DNA of 64,000 bases from Dillenia suffruticosa (Eukaryota; Streptophyta; Magnoliopsida; Dilleniales; Dilleniaceae), in assembly GCA_033439265.1 (NCBI GenBank), contig JAVTVX010000016.1, forward strand, positions 13,193,201 through 13,257,200, written 5' to 3'. The translations under genes were made by a program, and so were the position numbers. The notes under the pieces are model-generated. The model was given only the letters and a program-made list of their open reading frames with translations. It ran no database searches and was not told the DNA's origin. This document shows, piece after piece, positions 35,527-48,292 of the stretch. Positions within the stretch are counted from its first letter, which is position 1. Each line of letters opens with the position of its first letter.

Positions 35527-36963
35527 CATGTTTCAATTCCAATTACACAGAGAAAGTCACATCAAATAATGTTACATCCCAAAATTCACAATACAACTTG
35601 TATAGTCATAGAAAAATTAACATAATTTCTTCTATACATATCGGATTGATATGATTGTAGTGGCCATTTAAAGATAAGATACAAGGTTACAATGTTTATG
35701 TTTAAAGGTTAGCCTAATTTCATAAAAAACGTAGCTAACAATCAAAACAAAATTCAAAACAATAACAGGCAGAAACAGGGTGCTCTGCAGAAAACGTGAC
35801 AATTTGAAAGTTCACAAAAAATTCAATTCTCAAATGAAACACTTCAAATTTTATATAATTTTGAAGTTATGGAAGTCTAGTTTCTCATAAAAAAACTTTA
35901 CTCAATTTGCAATTGTGTAGAGAAAGATATTTAATAAAGAACAGAATATGATCATACTATGAATAGAATATTTTTTCTACAGAGATTATGCTATTTCAAA
36001 AATTCATAAATAATTCAATTCTCCATGAAACTCTTTGAATCCTAGTCATTTTAAAGTTATTGAAGTCTAGTGTTTTTAAAGAAAACCTACTCAATTTGCA
36101 GTTGTGTAGGAAAAGATATTGAACAAACAATAAAATATGGTCATACTGTCTAGAATGTTAAATCTAGTTTGTTTTCATCTTTTGATATTTCAAAGTGAGA
36201 TTTCCATTTCCTTTTTCATTCCATTCTTATTTAAATACTATAAACAGTCTAAAAACATATTAAACATGGCTATTAGGTGTAAAAAAACAACAATCATGGT
36301 ACTTACCTTAAACTTGCAAATTTTTCCTTTGAGTTTTCTTTCTTTCCTCTCCAAGCTTTCTTTGGATTTCTAACTTATTCTATAGGTGTTCTATACTTCT
36401 TTTTGCTTCCTAAAGACTAGGGTTAACATATATATGGATGGAGGTGGTTTATTTCAAGATTAAAGGGTGATTTTCATAGAAGTTTGGGTAGGTTTGTAGA
36501 GGAAGAGAATGGAATCCAAAAATAGATATTTTAGGAAAATGGAGATTGTATCTTAACTTAACGTCTTCCTCCATCTCTCTCTCTTTACCTAAGTGGACTG
36601 TGGGGTGCTAAGTATGGTGAGGTGTCAAAGGTAAGAGTGCTATGTGGTGGGTGATGATATGCTTTTTCTTTTTTATTTTTTATATTCATTTCCATTTCTT
36701 TTTTTTTTCCTTTTGTGGGTCTCACCTAGAACCCTAATTTGGTTCTCTTATTGCCTTATTTCGATTGTCCTCATTTGCTCATATATTTTACAGTCTATTT
36801 AATTTTAATATACATAATCTATAGTTAAAACCATAAATATAAAAACTAAAGCATGCATTGCACAAAAAAACTTAACGAATTTTAGTACAATGGAAAACAA
36901 AGGATCAAAATGTGCTCATTAAAATGAAAATGCATGTTTTAATGTTTTCTCGAGAATTTTACA
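35527..36963 (-). mobile_element. family-B element: 3' LTR, truncated
   Basis: On the minus strand it starts TGTAAAATTCTCGAG at 36963 and follows the family-B LTR for about 1.44 kb, then stops. A polypurine tract, TTTTAAGGGGGGAAGAA, directly precedes it (36964-36980). The next bases, to 37109, are 3' internal sequence of the same element. Confidence 0.8.
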
Positions 36964-37109
36964 TTCTTCCCCCCTTAAAAGATCCGGTCCTCTAGATGAC
37001 CACTCATGCTTAAAATGATATGGGTACCACTTTCTCATTTCTGGTTCTAGCTTGCAGGATGCCTCCTCAGAGGTATGGAGCCTCCACAAAATTTTTATTA
37101 ATCTGATAG

Positions 37110-39634
37110 TGTAACACCGACATGCGGTGCCCGTACTACTGTACTCCTGTTCAGAAATTTAATAAAATATTTCTCAATTATATATATAGAGAAAATTTTC
37201 ATTTATTTTGATTTTTGATTTTGGGTATTTAAATTGAATTTTTTTTGTATATTTTAAATTTTTAATGTATCCGCGAATTTTGGTGTAATATGAATATATA
37301 TATATATATATATATGTAAATAATAAAAATAATAATAAGAGTAAAAAAAAAAAAAAAGAGGAGTGCTGCGTTTTGAGCCGAAACGCAGCACATCAAATTA
37401 GGGCTTAAAGCCCCAATTCTTCCTCTCTCTCTCTCTCCCTCTCTCTTTCTCTCTCCACCTGTTCCCCTTCCCGCGATCTGCCGCTCCCTTTCCACCATCG
37501 CTGCGGCCCACCGCCATTGCCACCGACCCCCCCTCTCTGCCTTCTCTCTCTCACTCTCCCTCTCTCTATTCTATCTCTCGGTTTCTCTCTCACTCTTCCT
37601 TTCTCTCTCTATTTTCTCTCTCTCTCTCTTTGGCTTCGCCCGAACCCACCACCCATTGCCGCCGCTTGCTTCGCCGTCGTTGCTCCCTCCCGCGAGCGCG
37701 AGCCAGTCCGCGAGTGTGCCTCAGTCCGTTAGCGCGCGCCTTAGTCCGTGAGCGTACGCATGCTTATGAGCGCGCCTGCACACAAGCGCATTTACGCACA
37801 ACCCGTGAGCCTACTACGGCCCGCGAAGACCACTGTGGCCCGCAAGTTTGCCAGCCTGCGGCCGACAAGTCCCCCTAGTCTGCTGACCCGCATGCCCGCG
37901 AACCCGCGAGCCCACTGTAGCCCGCGAGCACGCGACGGCCTGTAAGCCCATGATGGCCCGTGAGCCCGTGACAGCCCACAAACCTCTGCGCAGGTAACTG
38001 ACTTGGGTTTTGATTCTGATCTAAGTGTTTATGACCTAACTAATAAATCTTGTCTTGATAGAAAGCATTGCAGATTTTGGTGTGATCGAGGAGACATTCG
38101 AACAAAGCTCTATGCTCCGAGAATACCCTAGGTAAGGGATTTCGGACCCATTCGATTTCGTTATTGAATTTAGGGTAAATTTTGGATAAGAAGTCTTGTA
38201 TATGCTAGAATGTAAACTAGATTCGAATAGAATGCATTGTCGGACATTATATGTGGTTCATTAGGTTAAGTGTAGGAATTTATATGAAATGTGACTGTTC
38301 AGAATGATATAATCAAATTAAGATGATTAGAATAGTTTCCCTTGGAGTTTAAATTGACTTATACATGAAAATAGTCAGAAATTGGGATTTGAGTTCAAGG
38401 GTTGATGCAGCCTTTCTCATTATAAATTGTTCTGCTCATAGGTAATTTAAATACGATCTCCGTATTATGAAAATAGACTCCTATACCTTGAAAATAACAT
38501 ATGGTTTGAAACATTTGGATGGGAACCGAAAAGTGTATGATTTTTCAAAGATTTTCCATCTTATAGGAAAATTATTTATTTTAAGGTTTATTTCCGACCT
38601 TGAGTGGTTTTAGGGTTGAATTATACTTGGTTTAAAATATATTAATTGTTTATAAATGAAATGCACAGATGACATTAGAGTGTATTCATTCATAAATTGA
38701 AGAGTTAAGGTTTGTACAAGTTTAGGAAAAATGGATAAACCCTATAATACTTGAAAATTTGATGTTAAATTGTGATGATCTGATTAGGTTGATCTTTTTT
38801 GGAGACTCGAGGAGTCAGATTAGATTTGTTTTAAAAATAGGGAGTGACCACAATCTCTAGAAAGGTGAGTGGGACTTTGACATCTACTATTGATTGACAA
38901 ATTATGTTTTACCGATTTTCAAATGACATGATTTCTATATGTGTGAAAACTAAATGTTTGGATTTTGATAGATATATTTTTGTGACCATTGGAGTGTCCC
39001 AACAATTGATTTTATTGATTTGCATCCATGAGTTTGATAACCGGATATTGTGTTATTTTTTTTGATATATTGACTTGTTTTAATACTTCCACTGTATTGA
39101 CACGTAATTTTGAATGGATTTACATGTACTATTTGGGCTGTACGCCCATGCCCGGCCGACATGATGATGTAATGCATGAGGCTACGTGCCCGGCCGACTT
39201 GGTGATATGGTGATATGCTTCCTATATGGTGATATGCTTCCTATAGCATTCCGTAGCTACGAAGGACATTTGGCTGGAGGTATCCGCCAAATTGTCATGT
39301 GTATGGGTGTCCCAGGTTGACCCTTATCGGAGAGGACGTGAGTTTACTTCTATCTAGCACTGAGCGGGACACCATGCATGGTCGACTATATATATGTATT
39401 ATTATTATTATTTACAGGCTAGTTGGAGTAGTCTGTGGTCAACATTGGAGTAAAGAGCCATTATTTGATATTTGTATAGTGAAAACTCCTAATGTGCCCG
39501 TCCTTGGTCGAGGTAGACTATTGCCGGGGTTGTTTGTTCGGCCAGCTCTACATATTTGACTTGATACATGGATGAATGCATATATTATTTTCTGATGTGT
39601 GCCTTGAGATATGTAAAATTTCACACTGTTTTTG
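37110..39634 (+). mobile_element. family-A LTR, truncated
   Basis: It starts TGTAACACCGACAT and keeps the family-A order: hairpin (37364-37390), CT tract, GC-rich field, candidate intron (37994-38061), minisatellite. It stops after CACTGTTTTTG at 39634 and runs straight into a reverse-transcriptase frame of family B on the other strand. About TTTTTG is shared at the junction, suggesting a microhomology-mediated deletion that removed the rest of this insertion and the RT-integrase part of its host. Confidence 0.85.
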
Positions 39635-40767
39635 TGAATAAAACCAGTACACCCCAAGGAGAAATCCTCGGACGAACAAACACCTTGTCCAATAGTTCTG
39701 GTAACTGAGTTTTCAACTCTTTCAATTCAGTTGGTGCCATCCTATATGAAGCTATGGAGATGGGTATGGTATGTAGCATCACATCAATAGTGAACTCTAT
39801 CTCTGTAATGAGTGGCAATCCGAGCAAATCATCTGGAAACATATTCGGGAAATCCCGAACCACTAGTATGTCACATAATTGAGATTGCTCTTTTTTGTCT
39901 TTAGTGACATTAGTTAAATATCCATGACAACCCCTGGATAATAGCCTAGTCGATTGAATGAAAGATACAATTTGGGCTCTGATAAATCTATCACCAATAT
40001 AGAAAATCTACTGTTGTTTTGGTGGTGAAAAGCAAACAATCTTCCAGTGACAATTAACAAGTGCAAAATTAGCTGATAACCAATCCATATCTAGAATTAT
40101 ATCTAAATCTATCAACTCCAGTGGTAGCAAATCATTACTGAAATCATGCCCCTGGAAGCTCACAATGCAACCTCTATAAATTTCATTAACATGAACCACA
40201 TCCCCAAGTGGTATAGCAACCCACAACCCTGCTTTAGAGGTTTGACCCACACGGAAAATGTATGATAAATGCTAATGAAGTGAATGAATACGTGGCTCCC
40301 GAGTCGATCAATACACTCACATCACAAGAAAATATTTTCATCCTACCTGCATTCACATCAGGTGAAGCACGAGCCTCCTGAGCAGTGACTGTTTGAACTC
40401 TAGCCTAGCCTCATGGGCCTGGTGGCATCTCTTGAGGTCATCTCTATTGTGCCTATGGTTGTAAAGCTGGTCTATGTAGTTCTGGCTTCAATGGAACAGA
40501 AAGGGTTGTTGCCTAATGAACCGGTAAAGGTTAGGTGGTGGAACGTACTGTAAAGGAGTAGGCTATGATTGCCCAGGCTTAAGTGGACAACGTGAAGCAT
40601 AATGGCCCAATTGAAAACATGTAAAACAAAATCTTGTTCCTCCCTCGCATGGCCCTGCATGAAGATTTCCACAAATGGGATACGATGGCCTCTTATGGAA
40701 GCTTTTGCCCTGCTTAAATTGCCTCTTCTTCTCCTTTTTCTTCTTTATGCATGAAGCTTGGACTTCC
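39629..40767 (-). pseudogene. family-B Gag end, protease and RT start
   Basis: Read on the minus strand: a KKKKEKKRQFKQGK basic stretch and zinc knuckle CFTCFQLGHYASRC (about 40590-40767), a protease active site LIDSGATYSF (about 40290) with LELIDLDIILDMDWLS (40008-40250), then the N-terminus of a Tekay-like RT, DFPNMFPDDLLGLP through PYRMAPTELKEL-like text to ISPWGVLVLF (39629-39863). Frames are broken by stops. It is cut at 39629 by the family-A LTR and at 40767 by the full family-A element, beyond which Gag continues at 50577. Confidence 0.85.
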
Positions 40768-43700
40768 TATCATGCCCCGAATCAGGGTCATGAGCAGCCA
40801 CCCGTTGCCATGGATGTCGGCTACATTTTTACTGAAAATCAGACAGAACCTCCCCATATTTCGGAGGTCTCCCATGTTCAATTTACCCTGTAATATTAAC
40901 AACCATCTTGTCAATTTAATAAAAGGGCTATCCCGGCCTCACAATCATTAACCAAACCACAGCCGACAACCAAGACAACGCAAGGCTATAGAAATTTCTA
41001 GCAGTCCTAGCAACATACCTCTACTGTCATGCTAAACTAGAGCATGAGCAACCGCCACACCGAGCGGATCTAAATGTTTATACACATGTACAATAAATTC
41101 CCAAGTTAACATTTTAAATACATATAGGTGTCTCAATACAAGTGAACCGAGTCAATATGAGAGTTTCTCAAATAAATGTTCATAATTATATGTCATCCCA
41201 GAAAATAAATAGATAAGTAAATTGATCAAACTAAAATCTCCAATAATTGTAGTGGAAGATATGGTAACATCCATACCCAAGTCCAGTGCTATCAAGTCCA
41301 CGTCATAAGTATGAAATCATAAAATTTTTCTTCAGTCCAAGACCAATCCTATGGGAAAGAAAGTGAGGGGTGAGTATCTATGGGAGAATACTCAGCAAGT
41401 GAGGGAATTGACATCGTGCTATCAATATCGAGGGTAAACTTGAAGTGTCAAAACATGTAATACAATATCAAGTGTGCAAAAACAGCGTGAAATTTTACAT
41501 AACTCAAGGCACCATCGGAAAATAACATATGCATCCATCCATGTATCAAATCACATATGTAGAGCCAGCCGAACAAACAATCCCGGCAATAGTCTACCTT
41601 GACCAAAGACGAGCGCTTGGGGGTTTTCACTATGCAAATATCAAATAATGGCTCTCTACCCCAATGTTGACCACAAACTACTCAAACTAGTCTGTAAATA
41701 ATATTAATAATATATATATAAATATATAGTCGGTCGTGTATGGGTCCCGCCAAGTGTTAGACAGAGGTAAACTCATGTCCTCCCCGATGAGGGTAAACCT
41801 GGGACACCCATACATATGACAATTTGGTAGATACCTCCAGCTGAAACGTACCCAAGCACAAGGGGTGCCTCTACCAAATGTCTTTCGTAGCTATGGAATG
41901 CTATAGGAAGCATATCACCATATCACCAAGTCGGCTGGGTACGTAGCCCCATGCAACTCATCATCATGTCGACCGGGCATATAGCTCTATGCATCGTAAC
42001 ATAACGTCGGCTGGGCGTACAACCCAAATAGTATATGTAAATCCATTCAAAACTATGTGCCAATATAGTGGAAGTATTAAAACATATCAATATGTTAAAA
42101 ACAATGACACAGTATCCGGTTATCAAATTCATGGATGCAAATCAATAAAATCAACAGTTGGGACACTCCAATGGTCACAAAAATATGTCTATCAAAATCT
42201 AAAAATTTTGTTTTCACACGTATAGAAATCATGTCGTTTGAAAATCGGTAAAATATGATTTGTCAATCAATAGTAGACGTCAAAGTTCCACTCACCTATC
42301 TAGGGAGGGTGGTCACTCCCTATTTTTAAAACAAATCTAATCTGACTCCTCGATTCTCCAAAAAGATCAACCTAATCAAATTATCACAATTTAATATCAA
42401 ATTTTCAAGTATTATAGGGTTTATCCATTTTTTCTAAATTTGTACAAATCTTAACGCTTCAATTTATGAATACACTTTAATGTCATTAGTTGTATTTCAT
42501 TTATAAACAATTAACGTACTTTTAAATCAAGTCTAATTCAACCCTAAAACTACTCAAGGTCGGAAATAAGTCTTAAAATAAATAATTTTCCTATAAGATG
42601 GAAAATCTTTGAAAAATCATACACTTTTCGATTCATATTCAAATGTTTCAAGCCATATGTCATTTTCAAGGTATAGGAGTCTATTTTCATAATACAGAGA
42701 TCGTATTTAAATTGCCTATGAGCAGAACAATTTATAACGAGAAAGGCTGCATCAACCCTTGAACTCAAATCTTAATTTCTGACTATTTTCATGCATAGGT
42801 CAATTTAAACTCCAAGGGAAACGATTCTAATCACTTAATTTGATTCTATCATCCTGAACAGTCTCATTTCATACAAATTCCTACACTTAACCTAATGAAC
42901 CACATATAATGTCCAAAAATGCATTCTATTCGAATCTAGTTTACATTCTAGCATATACAAGACTTCTTAGCCTAAATTTACCCTAAATTCAATAACCAAA
43001 TCGAATGGGTCCGAAATCTCTCACCTAGGGTTTTCTCAGAGTACAGACCTTCGTCCGAATGTCTCCTCGATCACTCCAAAATCTGCAATACTGCCTATCA
43101 AAACAAGATTTATTAGTTAGGTCATAAACACTTAGATCAGAATCAAAATCCCAAATCAATTACCTGCGTAGAGGTTTGTGGGCTGTCATGGGCTCACGGG
43201 CTATCGCGGGCCATCGAGGGCTCACGGGTCAGCAGGCTGGTGGGCTTGCAGGCCGCAGTGGGCCCGCGGGCTGCACACTAACAGGTTGGTGCGCAGATGC
43301 GCTTGTGAGTAGGCGTTCGCTCGCAGATTGGCTTGTTCTCGCGGACTGTGGCGCGCGCTCGCGAGCTGAGGCACGCTCTCGTAAGAGGGTCACACGTTGT
43401 GCTCGTGCAGGGAGGATCGCGCAGGGGTGCGCTCGGCTTGCGCTAGGGAGATCGGGCGGTGGCGGAAGGAGTTGCAGTCGCGCGGAAGGTCGGTGCTCGG
43501 GAGAGGAAGGAGCAACGGCGGTGATGGGTGGTGGGTTCGGGCAAAGCCGAAGAGAGAGGGAGAGAGAAAAACAGAGAGTAAGGTAGAGAGAGAAGACCAA
43601 GGGGAGTCGGCTAGGTGGTGGTGAAAATGGTACCACCGGTGAGCGGTGGAGAGAATGGTGGAGGAGAGGGAGAGGGCTGTGCGTGCGGCAGAAGGAGAGA

Positions 43701-44064
43701 GCAACAGGAGGGAGATGAGGAGACAGGAGAGTGAGAGATTAGGGCTAAAAGCACTAATCACATTTGGGGGAGGTATTGCGTTTTGGGCCAAAACGTAGCG
43801 CTTCCTTTTTTTTTTTTTTTTTTTTTTACAATTATATATATATATGTATATATATAATTTCACACCCATATTTCGCTAGAATGCGAATTTCATAAAAATG
43901 AGGTTTATTATGATTGCAAACATGGAAAGTTAAAATATACCAAAAATTTAAATTAAATACCCCAAAATAAAAAATCAATATAAATAAAAAAAAAATTTCT
44001 CTGTATATATATATATATTTCAAAACTAGTACATTTGTACGGACACCGCAATGTCGGTGTTACA
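40768..44064 (-). repeat. 3' LTR of full family-A element
   Basis: This 3,297-bp LTR starts TGTAACACCGACATTGC at 44064 on the minus strand and ends GGGGCATGATA at 40768, with the final TGACA decayed to TGATA. A purine-rich AGGGGTTAGAAAA (44065-44077) before it is the likely polypurine tract. It holds a hairpin (43778-43798), a candidate intron (43095-43163) and a minisatellite (about 41930-42020). Confidence 0.9.
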
Positions 44065-44149
44065 TTTTCTAACCCCTAAAAACAAGATTCGTTCTCAAAA
44101 TTAAAAGGAAGTGATATACTAAACAAGTGGGGGTACTATCTCCTTATAG

Positions 44150-44670
44150 TCTCCTCAGGCTCTCAGGTCTCCTCCTCGAATTGGTCGCTCCTTTACAAAA
44201 CTCTGACCAATGAAACTTCCTTACTCTGTAGCTTTCTGACCTGCCAATCCAGAATAGCCACGGGCTGAACTAGAAGACTAAGGTCCTCTCGTAACTCAAC
44301 AGGTGGAGGCTCAAGTACATGAGAAGGATCAGATAGATATTTTCAGAGTACTGAGACATGGATGACGTCATGAATACGGGATAGTTCATCTGGCAGCTCT
44401 AATCTGTATGCCATACTCCCGACCCTCTCAAGGATACGGAAAGGTCCAATATATCTAGGGCTCAACTTACCCCGCTGTCTGAACTGTATAACTCCCTTTA
44501 AAGGAGATATCCTCAAGAAAACCATATCTCCATTGGCAAACTCAAAAGGTCGCCACCTACGATCGGTGTATACCTTCTACCTATCCTGGGTAGCTCTCAT
44601 CCGCTCACGGGTGACCCTAACTTTATCTTTCATCTCTATCTGAGGTTCAGCTCCCTCTGAGTGAATAAAT
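44150..44670 (-). pseudogene. family-A integrase C-terminal region
   Basis: The minus strand reads MKDKVRVTREWMRATQDR, then a stop, then MVFLRISPLKGVIQFRQRG, GKLSPRYIGPFRILERVG and HDVIHVSVL. These are the conserved end of chromovirus integrases (GPFxIxxRxGxxAYxLxLP). Upstream, QRELNL of RNase H is joined directly to it, so the zinc domain and DDE core are missing. No chromodomain could be recognised downstream. Confidence 0.8.
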
Positions 44671-45110
44671 ACTTTAGGCTCTAGTGGTCAGTGAAGACTC
44701 TGCAGTTCACTCCATAAAGATAATGCTGCCATATCTTCAATGCATAGACCATGGCCGCTAACTCCAAATCATGCGTCGGATAATTCAGCCCATACTTCTT
44801 CAACTATCGTGAAGCATAAGCAATCACTCGACCGTCTTGCATTAGTACACAGCTCAATCCTTGTCTGCTGGCATCACTGTATACCAAGTACTCCCTACTG
44901 CTTGTGGGGAAAGCTAGTACTAGTGCCGTTGTCAGTCGTTGTTTGAGCTCTTGAAACTCATCTCACAACGATCGTCCCAAAAGTACTTGACATCCTTCCA
45001 CGTCAGTTTGGTAAGTGGAGCAGCGATCTAGGAGAATACTTCTACGAACCGCAGATAATGTCCTACAAGACCAAGAAAACTCCGTACCTTGGTTACTGTC
45101 TGTGGCTCTC
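44671..45110 (-). pseudogene. family-A RNase H, truncated
   Basis: Broken minus-strand frames read DASRQGLSCVLMQDG-like, then [19 protein letters not shown] and LKYLFTQREL. These are the RNase H core and the DHKSLKYLF box. The domain, which removes RNA from the RNA-DNA hybrid, stops at QRELNL where the deletion begins. Confidence 0.65.
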
Positions 45111-45667
45111 CTACCTTAATATGGCCTCAACCTTCTGTGGGTCAACATAAATATCCTTTGCAGAAACAATATGGCCAAGAAATCCAATCTGTCTAAGCCA
45201 AAATTCACACTTAGTGAATTTGACATACAATTGCCGTTCGTGGAGAATTTGTAAGACCACCCTAAGGTGATGTGCATGTTCCTCATTGCTCTGCGAATGT
45301 ACAAGGATATCGTCGATGAACACAATGACGAACCGATCCAAATAATCATAGAAAATCCAGTTTATCATGTCCATAAAGGCTACTGGTGCATTGTCAGCCC
45401 AAACGGCATGACCACGAACTCGTAATGTCCATATCGGGTGTGAAATGCGGTCTTGGGCACATCCCCAGCCCTAATCCACAACTGATGATATCTAGATAGA
45501 AGATCGATCTTTGAGAAAACCCGCGCACCCTGGAACTGATCGAATAAATCATCAATACGCGGCAGAGGGTACCGATTCTTGCTGGAAACCTTGTTTAGCT
45601 GCCTATAGTCTAACACAATCGTAGAGTCCCGTCCTTCTTCTTTAAGAATAACATCGGAGCACCCCAA
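45111..45667 (-). pseudogene. family-A reverse transcriptase
   Basis: Two frames, shifted near 45377, give the RT palm and fingers: [41 protein letters not shown], then the catalytic [13 protein letters not shown] and FLGHIVS. Both Asp of the Y/F-x-DD box are kept. RT copies the element's RNA into DNA inside particles. The frameshift makes it inactive. Confidence 0.9.
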
Positions 45668-45943
45668 GGCGAAGTGCTCGGACGGATAAAACCCTTGTCT
45701 AGCAACTCCCGCAACTAGACCTTGAGCTCTCTAAGCTCAGCTGGTACCATTCTGTATGGTGGAATAGATATGGGAGTAGTCCCTGGAGCTAGGTCAATCT
45801 CGAAATCAAACTCTCAAACTGGAGGTAGTCTGGGTAGCTCCTCGGGAAATACATCTGGGAATCTCCTACACTATTGGGACCTCCTTAAGCCTCAGCCCTT
45901 CCATTGTGGTGTCTATAACATGAGCTAGGTATGCCGTACACTC

Positions 45944-46460
45944 TCAGCGTATCAATCTCCTGGCCTTTGTCACCGATACAACGTAGCAAGGTAATACTCG
46001 CCTCTCGCCTGGGAACCTCAACAACCGCCCCTCGAGTCTCCGAAACTCCACTTCTTGGGTGAAGCAATCTACTGAGGCTCTATGCATGCTTAGCCAATCT
46101 ATCCCTATGATGGCATCAAAATCTGTAATCTCAAGTGGAATCAGATCTGCCTCAAGTACCGTATCTCCGATCATGACCTTGCTCCCTCTGTAGACAGAAT
46201 CTCTAAGTATCTACTCGCCGAGAGGAGTGATGACCAATATCTCCTCATCAAGTGGCGACAAAGGCTTACCCAACCCGTGGGCAAAAAACCCTCTCACATA
46301 CGAATAGTTCGACCTGGTGTCAATGAGGACACGAGTGTCGACTCCCCATATGTTCATAACTCCTATTGTGAGAAGATAAAATGATCTGTTGATAAATATG
46401 GAAAGATATATGCTTACATATATATATATATATATATATACATCAAAATGTATATACATA
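45944..46460 (-). pseudogene. family-A protease
   Basis: The minus strand reads TRVLIDTRSNYSYV then DFDAIIGIDWLSMHRASVDC. The family active site is D-[ST]-G; here it is DTR, so the catalytic loop Gly is replaced by Arg. The (I/L)GMDWL box is present as IGIDWL. Confidence 0.85.
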
Positions 46461-46779
46461 CTAACATTGTTAAGCCTCTAAGGCTTTAACTAGTGATGGT
46501 GCTCAAAAGAAGGTACATAAAAACATATCTTTAAACATGGGGATCAGTGGGAGGAGCACTAATAATCACGTCAGAACTCGCCTGAGCATCCTCCTGCTTC
46601 ATTGAGTATACACGGGCCTGTATCCTCTACTGCTGTCGGAATCGTCCTGGCACCATGTTTCTCCCGGCTATTTTCCGTGGAACGGTGTGACTCGAGTGCG
46701 TAGGCGCTCCCTGCTATCCTCTGCGGGGATTACTCGAGTGTTCTGAAACTATCTAGCCTCCCAATCTCAACTCAGGACA

Positions 46780-48043
46780 GGCGCTTCTGATATGCCCTGG
46801 CTTCCCACATCGGAAGCATATAACAGGTACCCTACACTCTCCAAAAGGGTGGTGTCCACTACATCGGCAGCAAAAGGGGTGCCGTTAATCTGAAGTCTGA
46901 GTAGTGGCACTAGGGGCCGATGCTCTAAACCCCTGAGGTCATGATTCCTACCCAGTATGTGTCTATCTCGGTTGAGAAGAGCCTCCCTGATATCCTGAAG
47001 TCCTACCCTTCTTTGAGCACCGGCTCGAAGAAGCCCTAGCTCGAAGAAACCCCAGATTTCTTCTTCCTTTGCTCTCTGTACTCCCGCTGTCTGCCCTCAG
47101 CATCGATGATCTCCTCCGCCCTAAGTGCTGAGTCCACGATCTCCGCAAATGAGAGACTAGGAGTCATTGTCATATACTTCCTACTGTTCAAGTTGAGGCC
47201 ATCCTCAAACTTGAACCGTAACTGTTTCGGCGTCGCCAAGTCTGGAACAAAAACAATTAGTCGCCTCAACTTTGTCTTATACTCTGTCACTGTCCTGGTT
47301 CCCTGCCGTAAGTGCAGAAACTCTACCCTCTTGCGGTCCTACTGGAACTCGGAGAAGTACCTGCGATCAAACTCCCGCAGGAAGTCCTCCCATCGCAGCG
47401 GCTTAGTAGCATCGTCCCAAATCGCCTCCCACCAAGTGAGGGCATCACCATCCTAGAGTCTCTTTGCTATCTGAAGCCGGTATTCCTCGCTCATACCCAG
47501 ATCAATCAAAATTCTACGGGTGGGGTTGATCCAGTGCTTCGCTGTTGTGGAATCACCCGTTCCCGCAAACTCCGTGCAACCTAACTGCCTCGCCTCCTTT
47601 ACCAACTAGGTGAGTTCGTGAATACGCCTCAAGGTGGAGGAGGTAGTGTCACTAGGTCCTGAAACAGTGGAAGAACCAATAACTGGGGGTTGATCTGGTA
47701 CAACTGAAGGTGACACAGTCGTAGGAGTCAGTGTGGCCATCGGTACTGGTAGAGGTGGCACGACTGTAGGAGTCGACACTGTCGTCGGTCATGGTGGGGG
47801 TGGCATCTGAATCCCGTGGGATGCGTACCACTTATACACCTGCCTAAACACCTCAAGGGACGGTGGTAGAACCTCGGCTGGAGCAGCCGGCTGAGTAGGC
47901 ACTGCAGGGGGCGCCCGTGAAGAGGAAGCAGCATCAGGCACTCCAAGGGTCTCAAGTTCCCTCGAAGGGTCTGGCACTTGAAGAGTCTCGGGGAGCACGA
48001 GTCTAGCTCCACGTCCCGCTGGTTTACTGCGTCTAGGCGGCAT
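46780..48043 (-). pseudogene. family-A Gag
   Basis: It starts MPPRRSKPAGRGARL at 48043, near the primer site as expected. A Pro-rich stretch, a capsid-like region with TEYKTKLRRLIVFVPDL and SLSFAEIVDSALRAEEII (47036-47290), and a zinc knuckle, CFRCGKPGHIRSACPE (about 46775-46825), follow. Gag packages the RNA and forms the particle. Stops and frame changes occur between these blocks. Confidence 0.8.
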
Positions 48044-48273
48044 AATTTTGTAAAGAGAGAATTTTCATTAGAAATAACTCTACAGTTTGGCATGATTTAA
48101 GAATTTAGGTTAGTTAAGTAGTAACTAGCCCCCTAAAATGAATAAAATTATTGGTCTACAACCATGTATGGGACTTTAAATGACTGTATGAAACTCTCTA
48201 ATGCATTGAGGATTTTTAAATGTACTTGGAAATACCTTTCAAATGATTTATAAAACTTAGCTCTAACCCAAGA

Positions 48274-48285
48274 GCTCTGATACCA
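48274..48285 (-). other. primer-binding site, initiator Met-tRNA
   Basis: On the minus strand it reads TGGTATCAGAGC, the standard plant gypsy primer site complementary to initiator Met-tRNA, beginning 8 bases after the 5' LTR end at 48293. Confidence 0.92.
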
Positions 48286-48292
48286 ACTCAAC

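Noticed and set aside
43176..43869. 136- to 159-codon frames on both strands
   Set aside because: They are the same GC-rich LTR field in another family-A copy, and frames differ between copies.
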